A DNA stretch of 64,000 nt from Ochrobactrum sp. Q0168 (GTDB lineage: Bacteria > Pseudomonadota > Alphaproteobacteria > Rhizobiales > Rhizobiaceae), in the NCBI RefSeq assembly GCF_016427605.1, contig NZ_JAELXQ010000007.1:1-64000 (forward strand), given 5' to 3'. The notes under the pieces were generated by a model, which saw only the letters and a program-made list of their open reading frames with translations, was not told where the DNA came from and ran no database searches. Positions within the stretch are counted from its first letter, which is position 1; each line of letters starts with the position of its first letter. A program made the position numbers and the translations under genes. Of this stretch, positions 1 through 8,517 are shown in pieces.

Positions 1-1
1 G

Positions 2-457
2 GCTGGGTTCAATCTCCTGACGGGAAACATTGTCAGCGGTGAGGACACCGATGATTTTCTGACAGCCCAACAAGCGTTGATCGACCGGTTTCGTCAGGAA
101 TGGTTGCATGAACGCGCGCCGCGTGTCGCGCTTGGCCGGGTGATCCTGCCCACCGATAGTGCAAGTCCTGATGCGCGCCGCCGTTATACCGAATTTGCTG
201 CCGAGCGCGATAAGCGAACGGGTTTCGCCCATGGTCCGCGCCGTACGTTGTTCCTGCCCGACATTGTGGGTACGACAGAAGAAATTTTGGAAACACTCGC
301 AGCCGATCCTGTCCTGCCGCTGGTGTCTGAATTTCGGCTGGAGCTGCCATACGAATTTCACGCGGAGGACTATGCGCAGATCCTCACAGACTTTGCGCGA
401 CTTCTTCATGCTTCGGGCGCGAGGAAGCCAGAGCTCAGCGTCGTTCGGGCGGGTTAG
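2..457 (+). CDS. LLM-class flavin-dependent oxidoreductase, C-terminal part (5' end outside window)
   Basis: The open frame runs in from the left edge without a start codon and ends at a stop at 455-457, so only about the last 151 residues are present. The opening residues GFNLLTGNIVSG and the later RRTLFLPDIVGT and EFRLELPYEF stretches are those of the luciferase-like (LLM) FMN-dependent monooxygenase/reductase family, which uses reduced flavin and oxygen on small organic substrates. The family includes SsuD-like sulfonate monooxygenases, so the sulfonate/nitrate-type transporter that follows could be functionally linked, but 517 bp separate them. Family assignment is from recalled sequence pattern; the substrate cannot be told. 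Confidence 0.75.
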   Translation, partial: AGFNLLTGNIVSGEDTDDFLTAQQALIDRFRQEWLHERAPRVALGRVILPTDSASPDARRRYTEFAAERDKRTGFAHGPRRTLFLPDIVGTTEEILETLAADPVLPLVSEFRLELPYEFHAEDYAQILTDFARLLHASGARKPELSVVRAG

Positions 458-523
458 CCACCCATTTCTACATTTAGATCGAAATACGCTCATGGCGAAG
501 TCCAGAGTGGCATGTTTCTAATT

Positions 524-559
524 TTCTATAAATTTAGTAGAATATAGAATGTGCATTCT
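524..559. promoter_or_regulatory. Two short dyads, possible operator
   Basis: TTCTA (524-528) is matched by TAGAA (538-542), and AGAATG-TG-CATTCT forms a palindrome at 546-559. They lie just downstream of the flavin oxidoreductase gene and about 420 bp before the transporter operon. A regulatory role is only a possibility; short AT-rich dyads arise by chance. Confidence 0.25.
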
Positions 560-657
560 CGGCCTATCGGTCGATTGCTGCTAGCATGAAGACAATGACT
601 GTCGTCGGTGAGCCGCTTTCTAACCACGTGGTGCTGGGCTTCCGGCGCGTCGTGCTT

Positions 658-745
658 AGAGCGCATCTCCAAAAGCGTGAAGCGGTTGACGCAAGATGCG
701 GGTTAAAACAAAGAATGAGAGCGCCATACGATCAGGCGATCTAAG
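658..745 (+). repeat. Degenerate copy of the Rhizobiales intergenic palindromic repeat
   Basis: The stretch begins AGAGCGCATC, continues with AAAAGCGTGAAGCGG and GGTTAAAACAAA, and ends with a decayed GATC-containing arm. It aligns with the well-preserved 101-bp copies at 33326-33426 and 57338-57438 but has several substitutions and is shorter. Confidence 0.6.
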
Positions 746-974
746 CCTTTCCGTTACAAGTATAATTCTGTCGATAATCATTTACACCCCTCATTATATG
801 TTCAACGAAAAGATAATCAAATTTATTAAAGCAATATCTATAAAGCAAGTTTGCAAATAGAAATAAAAAAGAAATAATTTTTAATTCTATATATTATTTT
901 AAATAGCAGTTTCTGACATTATTACGATTATATAAATAAGTTCAATCATCTTTATTTACAAGCAGGGTGATCGT

Positions 975-2009
975 ATGACTTCCGAGAATAAGAAATCTTA
1001 TCTATCACGGCGTGCTTTTCTGGAGGCATCCGCTCTTGGTCTTGGTGTGGCAGCCGTTGGCGGTTCCGGCGGTTTTGTACGCAAGGCATTTGCACAGAGC
1101 ACATCGTCGTCTCCTAGAGTGATCAAGCTCGCCTGGGGGCAGACGGCTGTGTGCCAGTCGCCCATTTCTGTCGCATTGAAAAAGGGGCTGTTCGAGAAAT
1201 ATGGCCTGACTGTCGAGCCGGTCAATTTCTCCGGCCCAACCGATCAGCTGCTTCAGGCAATTGCCACAGGCAAGGCGGATGGCGGCATCGGTATGGCTCT
1301 GCGGTGGTTGAAGCCACTGGAGCAGGGGTTCGACGTATCGCTGACGGTCGGCACGCATGGCGGTTGTATGCGCCTGCTCGCTGCGCCGGATTCCGGTATC
1401 AATTCGGTCGCGGATCTGAAGGGCAAGAAGGTTGCCGTCAGCGATCAGGCAAGCCCGATCCGCAATTTCTTTGCTATTCAGGCTGCAAAACAGGGCATCA
1501 ATCCAGATACGGAAATCGCGTGGCTGCAATATCCGGCCGATCTCTTTGCGGAAGCCTTGAAGAAGGGTGAAGTGCAGGCCGTGGCTGGCGATGATCCTCA
1601 CGCCTTCCTCCAGCGCGAGCGTGATGGTCTCAAGGAAGTCGCGACCAATCTTGACGGTCAATACGTCAATTCCGCCTGCTGTGTGTTGGGCCTGCGCGGT
1701 AGTCTGGTCCGTGATGAGCCCGAAGTTGCTGGCGCGCTCTCGCGTGCAATCGTGGAAGCACAATCATGGACCGCGGCGCATCCCGATGAAAGCGCTGAAA
1801 TCTTCGCACCGTTTGTTCCGGGCAATGTCTCGGCAACTGATGTGGCGCGTATCCTGCGCAGTCACACGCATGATCACCATTCCACCGGTGACGCCTTGCG
1901 CAAGGATGTCGCTTTGTTCGCGGACGAACTCAAGATCATCAATGTCATCCGGCCCAATACCAACACGGATGCGTTTGCCGAAAAGATCGTAGCCAATGTC
2001 ATCTCCTGA
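975..2009 (+). CDS. NitT/TauT-type ABC transporter substrate-binding protein, Tat-exported
   Basis: A 344-residue periplasmic solute-binding protein of the nitrate/taurine/sulfonate (NMT1/SsuA-like) class. The N-terminus has a twin-arginine motif (SRRAFLE, about residues 11-17), a hydrophobic segment and an AFAQ cleavage site near residue 41, so it should be exported folded. The ATG is preceded by AGCAGGGTGATCGT. Its last 14 bases overlap the permease gene, and the ATPase follows, so this is a complete importer. An unusual HTHDHH cluster lies at about residues 296-302; together with copC and copD downstream this raises the possibility of a metal-linked ligand, but no family member with that ligand can be named from sequence. 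The ligand is unknown. Confidence 0.88.
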   Translation: MTSENKKSYLSRRAFLEASALGLGVAAVGGSGGFVRKAFAQSTSSSPRVIKLAWGQTAVCQSPISVALKKGLFEKYGLTVEPVNFSGPTDQLLQAIATGKADGGIGMALRWLKPLEQGFDVSLTVGTHGGCMRLLAAPDSGINSVADLKGKKVAVSDQASPIRNFFAIQAAKQGINPDTEIAWLQYPADLFAEALKKGEVQAVAGDDPHAFLQRERDGLKEVATNLDGQYVNSACCVLGLRGSLVRDEPEVAGALSRAIVEAQSWTAAHPDESAEIFAPFVPGNVSATDVARILRSHTHDHHSTGDALRKDVALFADELKIINVIRPNTNTDAFAEKIVANVIS

Positions 2010-3018
2010 CACAGTCTATATCTCATCAAAGGGCGAAGCGGGGAAGACGTTACCTTCCGCGCTTCGCCGCTCGCTGTGGCCACTTGTGGCGGTGATCGCC
2101 TGGGCCATCGTCAGCGCGATTTCGATCTTCCTACCCAATGTTGTGGTAGGATTTGCCGAGCCGCTTTACGTTCGTGAAACCAATGGCCTGTTCATTGGCT
2201 GGTCGATCTTTTTGGCAATCGGCGCAGCACTGGTCGCGGTCTATCCTGCCTTTGGCAAACGGCTGATTTACTGGTCGCCGTGGCTAACGGCTCTGGCTGT
2301 TTTTTTTGGCATATGGGAATTGTTGACGGCAAAGTTTGCGTTGCTTCCAGTGCCGTTTTTCCAGCCGCCTTCATCTCTGCTCGAAGTCTATCTGGATGAC
2401 TGGCCGCGTCTGCTGGACAGTCTTTATAACTCGTTCAAGCTGCTGGCTTCCGGCTTTGTGCTTGGCGCAATTGCTGGTTTTGTCACCGGTGTTTCCATCG
2501 GCTGGGTGCGAGCAATCGGTTATTGGGTCCATCCGGTGTTGCGGTTTCTGGGCCCCATTCCATCGACCGCACTATTGCCGATGGCTTTCTATTTCTTTCC
2601 GTCAGGCTTTTCCGCTGCCGTCTTTCTCATTGCACTGGCAACATGGTTCCCGCTTACGGTGCTGACATGGTCGGGCGTGGCAAGTGTCGACAAGGCATAT
2701 TACGACGTCGCACGCACTTTGGGCGCCAGTCAGTTGTTTCTGATCTTACGCGTGGCTATCCCCGCAGCATTGCCGCATGTTTTTGTCGGTCTTTTCATGG
2801 GGTTGGGGGCATCGTTTTCGGTACTGGTCGCCGCGGAAATGATGGGTGTCAAATCCGGCCTCGGTTGGTATCTGCAATGGGCACAAGGCTGGGCCGCCTA
2901 TAATAATCTCTATGGTGCGCTCATCATTATGGCGATTGTGTTTTCCGGGTTGATTACCCTGCTCTTTACCGTGCGCGATCATGTTCTGACCTGGCAGAAG
3001 GGGGATGTGAAATGGTGA
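1996..3018 (+). CDS. NitT/TauT-type ABC transporter permease
   Basis: A 340-residue inner-membrane permease with a longer N-terminal part than usual (family members are often 250-280 residues), giving extra membrane segments near residues 30-115 before the canonical binding-protein-dependent transport domain. The coupling region reads YYDVARTLGASQLFLILRVA with the following AIPAALPHVFVGL, typical of SsuC/TauC proteins. The start ATG lies inside the 3' end of the binding-protein gene (14-bp overlap) and its stop overlaps the ATPase gene by 7 bp, showing translational coupling in one operon. Confidence 0.88.
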   Translation: MSSPDTVYISSKGEAGKTLPSALRRSLWPLVAVIAWAIVSAISIFLPNVVVGFAEPLYVRETNGLFIGWSIFLAIGAALVAVYPAFGKRLIYWSPWLTALAVFFGIWELLTAKFALLPVPFFQPPSSLLEVYLDDWPRLLDSLYNSFKLLASGFVLGAIAGFVTGVSIGWVRAIGYWVHPVLRFLGPIPSTALLPMAFYFFPSGFSAAVFLIALATWFPLTVLTWSGVASVDKAYYDVARTLGASQLFLILRVAIPAALPHVFVGLFMGLGASFSVLVAAEMMGVKSGLGWYLQWAQGWAAYNNLYGALIIMAIVFSGLITLLFTVRDHVLTWQKGDVKW

Positions 3019-3818
3019 ATGCTGCCCTCAAACAAACGCCTGCCGCCTCCGTTGATGAAAGCCGTGGCTTTCATATTCAGGTTGAGAATGTAAGCCATCG
3101 CTTTGGTCTTGAAGGCAAGTTATTGCCGGTTCTCAACCACATTGAACTTGATGTGAAACCCGGTGAATTTGTAGCCATTCTGGGGCCATCTGGTTGTGGC
3201 AAGAGCACGCTCTTGCGGCTCGCTGCCGGGTTGGAGCCGCCAAGCGAAGGGCGAATTCTGGCTGATGGCGAGGAAATCCTTGGACCCAATCCGTCCCGCG
3301 TGGTGGTCTTTCAAGACCCCACACTTTATCCGTGGCGCACGGTGCGGGATAATGTTGCTTTGGGTCTTCAGACGCGTGGCGTGCTGAAAACTCAGGGACA
3401 CCGCATCGATGAAGCGATTGAGCTGGTTGGACTGTCGGCTTTTGCCAATGCCTATCCGCGCCAGCTTTCGGGCGGCATGGCGCAGCGTGCGGCCTTGGCG
3501 CGTGCACTCGTCAATGATCCGAAATTGCTCATTCTGGACGAGCCATTGGGGAAACTCGACTCCTTGACGCGGCTTGCCATGCAGGCGGAGCTTCTGGATC
3601 TGTGGCAGCGCGACGGCTTCACCACATTGCTCGTCACACATGATGTCGAGGAAGCGATTTTCCTTGCTCAACGGGTCATCATCTTCGGCAACCGTCCGGC
3701 AAGCATCGAAGCCGAGCTGAAAGTCGATCTCAGTTATCCGCGTCATCGCGGCGATCCGCGACTGACGGAACTGCGCAGGCAGGCGCTTGCGCATCTTGGA
3801 CTTGATGCAGACTGGTAA
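3012..3818 (+). CDS. NitT/TauT-type ABC transporter ATP-binding protein
   Basis: A 268-residue ABC ATPase energising the importer encoded just upstream. Walker A GPSGCGKSTLL, the Q-loop VVFQDPTLYPWRTV, signature LSGGMAQRAALARAL and Walker B LLILDEPLGKLD are all present, followed by the switch His in LVTHDVEEA. It belongs with the SsuB/TauB group. It overlaps the permease gene by 7 bp and is followed after only 14 bp by copC, so the transporter and the copper genes are probably co-transcribed. Confidence 0.92.
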   Translation: MVNAALKQTPAASVDESRGFHIQVENVSHRFGLEGKLLPVLNHIELDVKPGEFVAILGPSGCGKSTLLRLAAGLEPPSEGRILADGEEILGPNPSRVVVFQDPTLYPWRTVRDNVALGLQTRGVLKTQGHRIDEAIELVGLSAFANAYPRQLSGGMAQRAALARALVNDPKLLILDEPLGKLDSLTRLAMQAELLDLWQRDGFTTLLVTHDVEEAIFLAQRVIIFGNRPASIEAELKVDLSYPRHRGDPRLTELRRQALAHLGLDADW

Positions 3819-3832
3819 AATCAGGAAAGAAA

Positions 3833-4192
3833 ATGCTCAAAAAGGCAATTTGTACAACGGCGATTTTATTGGGATCGATGACCCAACTTTACGCACATGC
3901 TCATCTCGCACAATCCGAGCCAGCTGAAGACGCCGTGCTCAATAAAACGCCTCGGGTTGTTTCCATCGAATATACCGAGGCGCTGGAACTCGGTCTTAGC
4001 AAACTTGTTCTCAAGGATGAGAAGGGGACGCCAATCAAGACCAGTAAGCCTGAGCATATTGACGGCAACACCAAGACGCTTTCGGTCACACCGCCGACCT
4101 TGAAACCCGGTACTTATACGGTTGAGTGGGGCGCTGCGTCGGTCGATACGCATCGCACCGAGGGCGCGTTCAAATTCAAAATTGCTAATTAA
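3833..4192 (+). CDS. copC: CopC-domain periplasmic copper-binding protein
   Basis: A 119-residue secreted protein. A Sec signal peptide (about residues 1-21, ending LYA) leaves a mature N-terminus beginning with HAHLAQSEP, which matches the exposed histidine used by CopC proteins to bind Cu(II); the second ligand region is present as VDTHRTEG near the C-terminus (CopC family usually D-x-H). Size fits a single CopC beta-sandwich. It sits 14 bp after an ABC ATPase gene and directly before a copD fusion, the usual CopC-CopD pairing that delivers copper to or across the inner membrane. Copper handling is established for the family; the link to the upstream importer is inference. Confidence 0.9.
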   Translation: MLKKAICTTAILLGSMTQLYAHAHLAQSEPAEDAVLNKTPRVVSIEYTEALELGLSKLVLKDEKGTPIKTSKPEHIDGNTKTLSVTPPTLKPGTYTVEWGAASVDTHRTEGAFKFKIAN

Positions 4193-4206
4193 GGTTGCCG
4201 GGCGCA

Positions 4207-6021
4207 ATGACTGGAATTGATATCGTCATTGCGCTTGTGCGATGCCTCAATTTCGCTGGCCTCGCAGCGCTCGCTGGCGCTCTGTTTTTTCGCATATCGC
4301 TTGTTCCGAGCACGATAAGTGAAGGCAAATTGACGGCTTTTGTGGGATTCTGGTGGCGACTTTGTGGCTATTCGGTGGCAATTAGTGCCGCTGGTCTTGT
4401 CCTATGGGTGCCGCTACAGCTCTCATTGCTGTCAGGTGCGACCAGCTTTTCCGACGCATACGCTTTTCTCCCAAAGGGACTTTTTGGAACTGCCTTTGGC
4501 ATTGCTTCGTGCCTGCGCGCCTTGGCAATCGTGCTTGCCGCTTTGCTTCTGCCTTATGCAGTAAAGTCTCAAGCCATATGCATCCTGTTGTTTTTGATCG
4601 CTGTTTTGGCGCTTGGTCTCCAAATCCGCATGGGACATGCCGCAGCATCTGATGATACCTGGCTGCCATTGGCCGTTTCAGCGCATGTTATTGCCGGGGC
4701 GCTATGGTTCGGTTCGCTCCCGCCGCTTTATCTTCTTTTACGTGTTTCGCGTGGTTCGGGACTTCACGCTGCGCGTCGTTTCTCCCTGTTTGGCATTGTT
4801 TTCGTTACAGTTCTTGTTGTTGGCGCTACAATTGCCGGATGGTTTTTGGTCGGCGGTTTGCCTGGTCTGGCTGGTACGACTTACGGCAGGATCATGATCG
4901 TAAAAACCGTGCTTCTGGCTGCCATGCTGACACTTGCAGCACTTAATCGTTTCTGGTTGAGCCGCGATGGCACCAGCGGGCAGGGGCTCCGTTATGCACT
5001 GATTCTTGAGGTTACGGTCGGCTTTGCGGTGCTTCTCGCCGCATCTCTTCTAGCGACACAACCACCAGGCGTGCATGAGGATGTCATCTGGCCGTTTGCC
5101 TATCGTTTGCGCGACAATATCCTGGGCGATGCATTTCTGGTCGATGCCGCATGGCGCAGCCTCAAACCACTTCTGCTGGTGTTTCTGATCGGTATTGGCT
5201 GTCTGTTTCTGCCCAGATGGCGATGGCAAGCTATCGTTTTCGTTGCGATTTTTGGCTTTGCATTATTCCAGCCACTACGTATCGGATTGTTCGTTCAGGA
5301 TGCCAATGAGGCAAGCTTTTTGCGTTCGCCTACATCCTACACAACGATTGCAATTTCCCGCGGGGCTGCGGCTTTCGATGCATATTGTTCCTCCTGTCAT
5401 GGCAATGATGGGCGCGGGCGCGGTGAAAAGGCAACTGGCGATCCGGTATGGCCGCCCGATCTGACGGCACCCATGTTTGCTGATCGCAGCGACGGCGAAA
5501 TGTTCTGGACGATTATGCATGGCAGGGAGCTGGAAAACGGTCGGCAATCCATGCCCGGTTTTGAAGCGGTGCTGGATGCGAAAACTGCGTGGTCCCTTGT
5601 GGACTATATCCGCACGATTGCTTCTGCCCGGACAATCAATCTGCCTGCGCCTGATGGTGCGGTTTATCCGACTTCCAGCCCGTGGGTTGCTGTCTATTGC
5701 AATGAAAAGCGTCATGAAGTCGGTCGGCAATCCGATAGTTTCTGGCTGCTTGAACTTCAGAACGAACATCTCAAAGCCTTTGCTGTCGATCGCAACGGCT
5801 CCGCAACACAATGCGATGTTTCCGACCAGACTGCGGCTGTGGCCATGCAGCTTCTGACGCCGACTTCCGATGGGGCAAGCTTTCTCGTAGATCAGAATGG
5901 CTGGATACGGTTTCGATGGTCAGGGTATGAAAAGATGGAGCCTTCGGTCCTTAAGACCGCTATCGGGAAAGCCCAAGCGAATCCGGTCAATCTATCGAAT
6001 AGGGGGCATCATTCATCATGA
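4207..6021 (+). CDS. copD: CopD-cytochrome c fusion membrane protein
   Basis: A 604-residue fusion. The first 290 or so residues are a multi-pass CopD domain; a further membrane segment follows near residues 325-370. A class I cytochrome c domain then begins: heme motif CSSCH at about 394-398 and a likely axial methionine in QSMPGF about 50 residues later. A C-terminal segment of about 110 residues after the cytochrome has two cysteines and a FLVDQNGWIRFRW strand; I do not recognise it firmly, though it resembles thioredoxin-fold tails. ATG 4207 is preferred to the in-frame TTG at 4195, which abuts the copC stop. CopD proteins move copper in concert with CopC; the attached heme suggests electron transfer, perhaps copper or heme redox at the periplasmic face. 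Confidence 0.85.
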   Translation: MTGIDIVIALVRCLNFAGLAALAGALFFRISLVPSTISEGKLTAFVGFWWRLCGYSVAISAAGLVLWVPLQLSLLSGATSFSDAYAFLPKGLFGTAFGIASCLRALAIVLAALLLPYAVKSQAICILLFLIAVLALGLQIRMGHAAASDDTWLPLAVSAHVIAGALWFGSLPPLYLLLRVSRGSGLHAARRFSLFGIVFVTVLVVGATIAGWFLVGGLPGLAGTTYGRIMIVKTVLLAAMLTLAALNRFWLSRDGTSGQGLRYALILEVTVGFAVLLAASLLATQPPGVHEDVIWPFAYRLRDNILGDAFLVDAAWRSLKPLLLVFLIGIGCLFLPRWRWQAIVFVAIFGFALFQPLRIGLFVQDANEASFLRSPTSYTTIAISRGAAAFDAYCSSCHGNDGRGRGEKATGDPVWPPDLTAPMFADRSDGEMFWTIMHGRELENGRQSMPGFEAVLDAKTAWSLVDYIRTIASARTINLPAPDGAVYPTSSPWVAVYCNEKRHEVGRQSDSFWLLELQNEHLKAFAVDRNGSATQCDVSDQTAAVAMQLLTPTSDGASFLVDQNGWIRFRWSGYEKMEPSVLKTAIGKAQANPVNLSNRGHHSS

Positions 6022-6035
6022 TCCGAACAGCGTCG

Positions 6036-6060
6036 ACACGTGAATATAGATGCCAACTGG
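6036..6060 (+). repeat. Imperfect direct repeat, first copy (upstream of cysK)
   Basis: ACACGTGAATATAGATGCCA followed by ACTGG recurs with few changes at 6145-6170, the second copy ending just before the cysK ribosome-binding site. Both lie in the 165-bp gap before cysK. It could be a duplicated regulator site or a small tandem duplication. Confidence 0.5.
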
Positions 6061-6144
6061 TCGCATTCAATGGATTGCCAAACTATGCACCAGGTGAACT
6101 AAGCGAATAATTTCCTTAATAAAATTCAGCGGCTGCTGAAAATT

Positions 6145-6170
6145 ACACGTTGAATATTGATGCCGGTTGG
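6145..6170 (+). repeat. Imperfect direct repeat, second copy (upstream of cysK)
   Basis: Second copy, beginning ACACGTTGAATATTGATGCC, of the repeat at 6036-6060, with one inserted T and a few substitutions. The centre-to-centre distance is about 109 bp. It ends 16 bp before the cysK ATG and so would overlap the transcription or translation start region. Confidence 0.5.
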
Positions 6171-6186
6171 CAAAAGGGAGCAGATT

Positions 6187-7152
6187 ATGGGTAAAATACG
6201 CAATGGCTTTTCAGAGCTTGTCGGCAATACGCCTCTGGTTTCTTTCTCACGCCTGCAGAAGAGCAATGACGTTTCTGCGCGGCTTCTCGCAAAGATCGAA
6301 TATCTCAATCCCGCTGGAAGTATCAAAGACCGTACGGCGTGGGGGATTATTCGCGATGCAGAGCGCGCCGGTAAAATCAAGCCGGGTGATCTCTTGGTGG
6401 ATCTGACGAGCGGAAATACCGGCATCGGTATCGCGGCCGTTGCTGCTGCGAACGGCTATCGGACCAAGTTTTATCTGCGTGATACGATCAGCGAAGACAA
6501 GATCAACATTCTGCGACAATTCGGGTCTGAAATCGTACTAATCGACAATGACGAATTGCTCGAACCAGGCGCGCTGCAAAAGGTGCTTGATCGTATTCGC
6601 GGCGAAAATCCGGGTGCTTATTACACGGGCCAGCGGTCAAATCCCGCCAATCCGGCAATCCATTTTGAAACGACAGGTCCGGAAATCTGGCGCGACACGG
6701 ATGGTGAAGTCGATATTCTGGTCAGCACCGTGGGCACTGGCGGGACCATTTCAGGCGCGGGAAAATACCTCAAGCAAAAGAAGCCATCCCTTCGTGTCAT
6801 TCTGGTGGAGCCCACGGCTGACTCTGTACCGTCCGTCGAAAATCCGAGAGCCGAAACCATCGAAGGCGTTCATAAAGTCACCGATATCGATGAGACCATT
6901 CTGCCTGAGAACTACGACAAGGCTATCGTCGATGAAATTGTCGCCGTGACAACGCAGCAGGCTCGTCGTGCTGCACTGTCAGTGGCACGGGAAGAGGGCT
7001 TTCTGGTGGGGACATCTTCCGGGGCGGCGATTGCTGCGGCCCTTCAAATTGCAGAGCGTCAGGAAAACGCTGGAAAGACCATCGTTGCCGTGCTGCCGGA
7101 TAGCGGAGAACGCTATTTGTCGTTATTTCAAGAATTGGTCATAGCGGAGTAG
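6187..7152 (+). CDS. cysK: Cysteine synthase (O-acetylserine sulfhydrylase)
   Basis: A 321-residue PLP enzyme that makes cysteine from O-acetylserine and sulfide. The Schiff-base lysine is K47 in PAGSIKDR, the substrate loop is TSGNTGIG (about 74-81), the phosphate-binding loop is GTGGTISGAGKYL, and NPANPAIHFETTGPEIW and GTSSGAAIAA are family hallmarks. I chose ATG 6187 because AAAAGGGAG sits at the right distance; in-frame starts from 6157 lack this. It follows the copD fusion after 165 bp and may be independently transcribed. A CysK or closely related CysM-type role cannot be separated on sequence alone. Confidence 0.9.
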   Translation: MGKIRNGFSELVGNTPLVSFSRLQKSNDVSARLLAKIEYLNPAGSIKDRTAWGIIRDAERAGKIKPGDLLVDLTSGNTGIGIAAVAAANGYRTKFYLRDTISEDKINILRQFGSEIVLIDNDELLEPGALQKVLDRIRGENPGAYYTGQRSNPANPAIHFETTGPEIWRDTDGEVDILVSTVGTGGTISGAGKYLKQKKPSLRVILVEPTADSVPSVENPRAETIEGVHKVTDIDETILPENYDKAIVDEIVAVTTQQARRAALSVAREEGFLVGTSSGAAIAAALQIAERQENAGKTIVAVLPDSGERYLSLFQELVIAE

Positions 7153-7458
7153 CGGGGTCAGGTCGTTCATAGCTATGCCGCCGTCCGAGATGGAATAAAC
7201 GCACATATTGCGCGTTCGCGGCCAGTTCGAGCGTTGCTTATCATCTGTTTCTGACTTGCCCCTTCTACCCTGAGACGGATGGAACAACGCGAGCCTTAAA
7301 GGTCGGGGCGGATTTTCCTGTCATCTTATTCATCAGGGGCTGAATTTTTACAGAGTCGCGGTCAATTAGCTTGGAGTGCCTCGTTTGGGACCCTTGAGAT
7401 CGACTAGAATGATGTTTAACCCCGTTATTCATAAACGCTATTGATAGGAGATGTGATT
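7153..7458. other. Intergenic region with no recognisable feature
   Basis: No open frame with coding character, RNA gene or strong repeat was found in this 306-bp gap. It ends with the TAGGAG ribosome-binding site of the small gene at 7459, so a promoter is likely within it, but I cannot place it. Confidence 0.5.
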
Positions 7459-7734
7459 ATGATGCAAGCTCAGTCAAACTATCAGCATTCTTCCTCATCA
7501 GCTCATTGCGAAAATGCAAAGGAACAAGGGACAATCGCGTCATTACTGGCCGCTGTTGAAATGGCTAAACAGACAGCAAATGAAAGCCTGCGCCGCGCTC
7601 AGTCCGCACCTCTGCCGCATATTGCCGATAATACAACGTTCATCGCATTGTTCGAGCGCCATCTGTCTGATCGCGAAACCCTCTTTTCCAGAATCCGCCA
7701 GCTCGACGATGCAAAGGCATTATTCAAGGCTTGA
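7459..7734 (+). CDS. Small hypothetical protein
   Basis: A 91-residue protein that I do not recognise. The start ATG (followed by a second ATG at 7462) is preceded by ATAGGAG with 8-base spacing, better than the TTG at 7441. The N-terminal 25 residues are rich in Gln, Ser and His and look disordered; the rest is alpha-helical in character (LLAAVEMAKQTANESLRRA and a C-terminal helix) with no membrane segment or cysteine pair. It stands alone, 66 bp before chaC on the same strand. Confidence 0.6.
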   Translation: MMQAQSNYQHSSSSAHCENAKEQGTIASLLAAVEMAKQTANESLRRAQSAPLPHIADNTTFIALFERHLSDRETLFSRIRQLDDAKALFKA

Positions 7735-7800
7735 GCAGACTGCCAATTCACTCCATGATTGATGTGGTTGAGCGAAGATTGGTAAACAGGCAGAAGCGTA

Positions 7801-8517
7801 GTGGCTGACTTTGTATCCAGAATGACGCTGACAGAGGAGTTGGTTTCACTGAGTATTCGGCCAGAAGTGGATCGCGGCCCGGAACCGAACAGGACTCCAA
7901 TGTCCGATGAGGATGTGCAAGCACTTTCTGAAAAGCTCTATCTTGAAAGCGGCTCCGATCCATTATGGGTGTTTGCTTATGGTTCGCTCATATGGAAGCC
8001 AGATTTTGATGCTGTAGATTGGCGTTACGGTGGCGTGAAGGGATGGCACCGCTCATTCTGCCTAAGACTTACCCGTTGGCGTGGTACTCGAAGCCAGCCC
8101 GGCCTTATGTTGGCGCTGCGACGCGGCGGAAGTTGCAATGGTATCGTGTTTCGCTTGTCTGAAGTTGAAAGGCTTGCACAGATTCAACGCTTGATCCGCC
8201 GCGAAATCAGCTCGATAAGCGACGCTTCCACTATCCGCTGGGTATCTGCCGATACACCGGACGGGCCTGTGCGTGCTTTAACTTTCTGGGCTGGCCCCCG
8301 TGGAGACCGCGTTTTGAATGGTCTGCCGCTGGAATCGGTAGCAAGCACTCTCGCAAGAGCCTGCGGACATATTGGCTCCTGCGCGGAATATCTTTATTTG
8401 ACCGTCAAACATCTGGAAGAAAAAGGCATTCACGACCGCAATCTGTGGAAGCTTCAGGAGCTCGTGGCAGCTGAAATTGCGGCGCTCTACGAGGTCAACG
8501 CCAATATATTCGCATAG
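7801..8517 (+). CDS. chaC: Glutathione-specific gamma-glutamylcyclotransferase, ChaC family
   Basis: A 238-residue cytosolic enzyme of the ChaC family, which cleaves glutathione to 5-oxoproline and Cys-Gly. The substrate-binding loop WVFAYGSLIWKPDFD begins about residue 56, followed by the family's WHRSFCLRLTRWRGT segment; the catalytic glutamate is probably in LIRREI. The assigned GTG start has a weak ribosome site; an in-frame ATG at 7822 is an alternative that would only shorten the non-conserved N-terminus. No operon partner is evident. Confidence 0.88.
   Translation: MADFVSRMTLTEELVSLSIRPEVDRGPEPNRTPMSDEDVQALSEKLYLESGSDPLWVFAYGSLIWKPDFDAVDWRYGGVKGWHRSFCLRLTRWRGTRSQPGLMLALRRGGSCNGIVFRLSEVERLAQIQRLIRREISSISDASTIRWVSADTPDGPVRALTFWAGPRGDRVLNGLPLESVASTLARACGHIGSCAEYLYLTVKHLEEKGIHDRNLWKLQELVAAEIAALYEVNANIFA

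Larger units (their letters stand above)
458..974. other. AT-rich intergenic region upstream of the 975-6021 operon
   Basis: I see no credible gene here. The segment from about 780 to 970 is strikingly AT-rich compared with its surroundings and leads into the start at 975, so it probably holds the operon promoter. It also contains a degenerate copy of the Rhizobiales palindromic repeat (658-745) and short dyads near 524-559. Confidence 0.6.

Noticed and set aside
780-970. Possible replication origin or RNA gene in the AT-rich segment
   Set aside because: No iterons, DnaA-box array, tRNA-like fold or conserved RNA feature; a promoter region is sufficient explanation.
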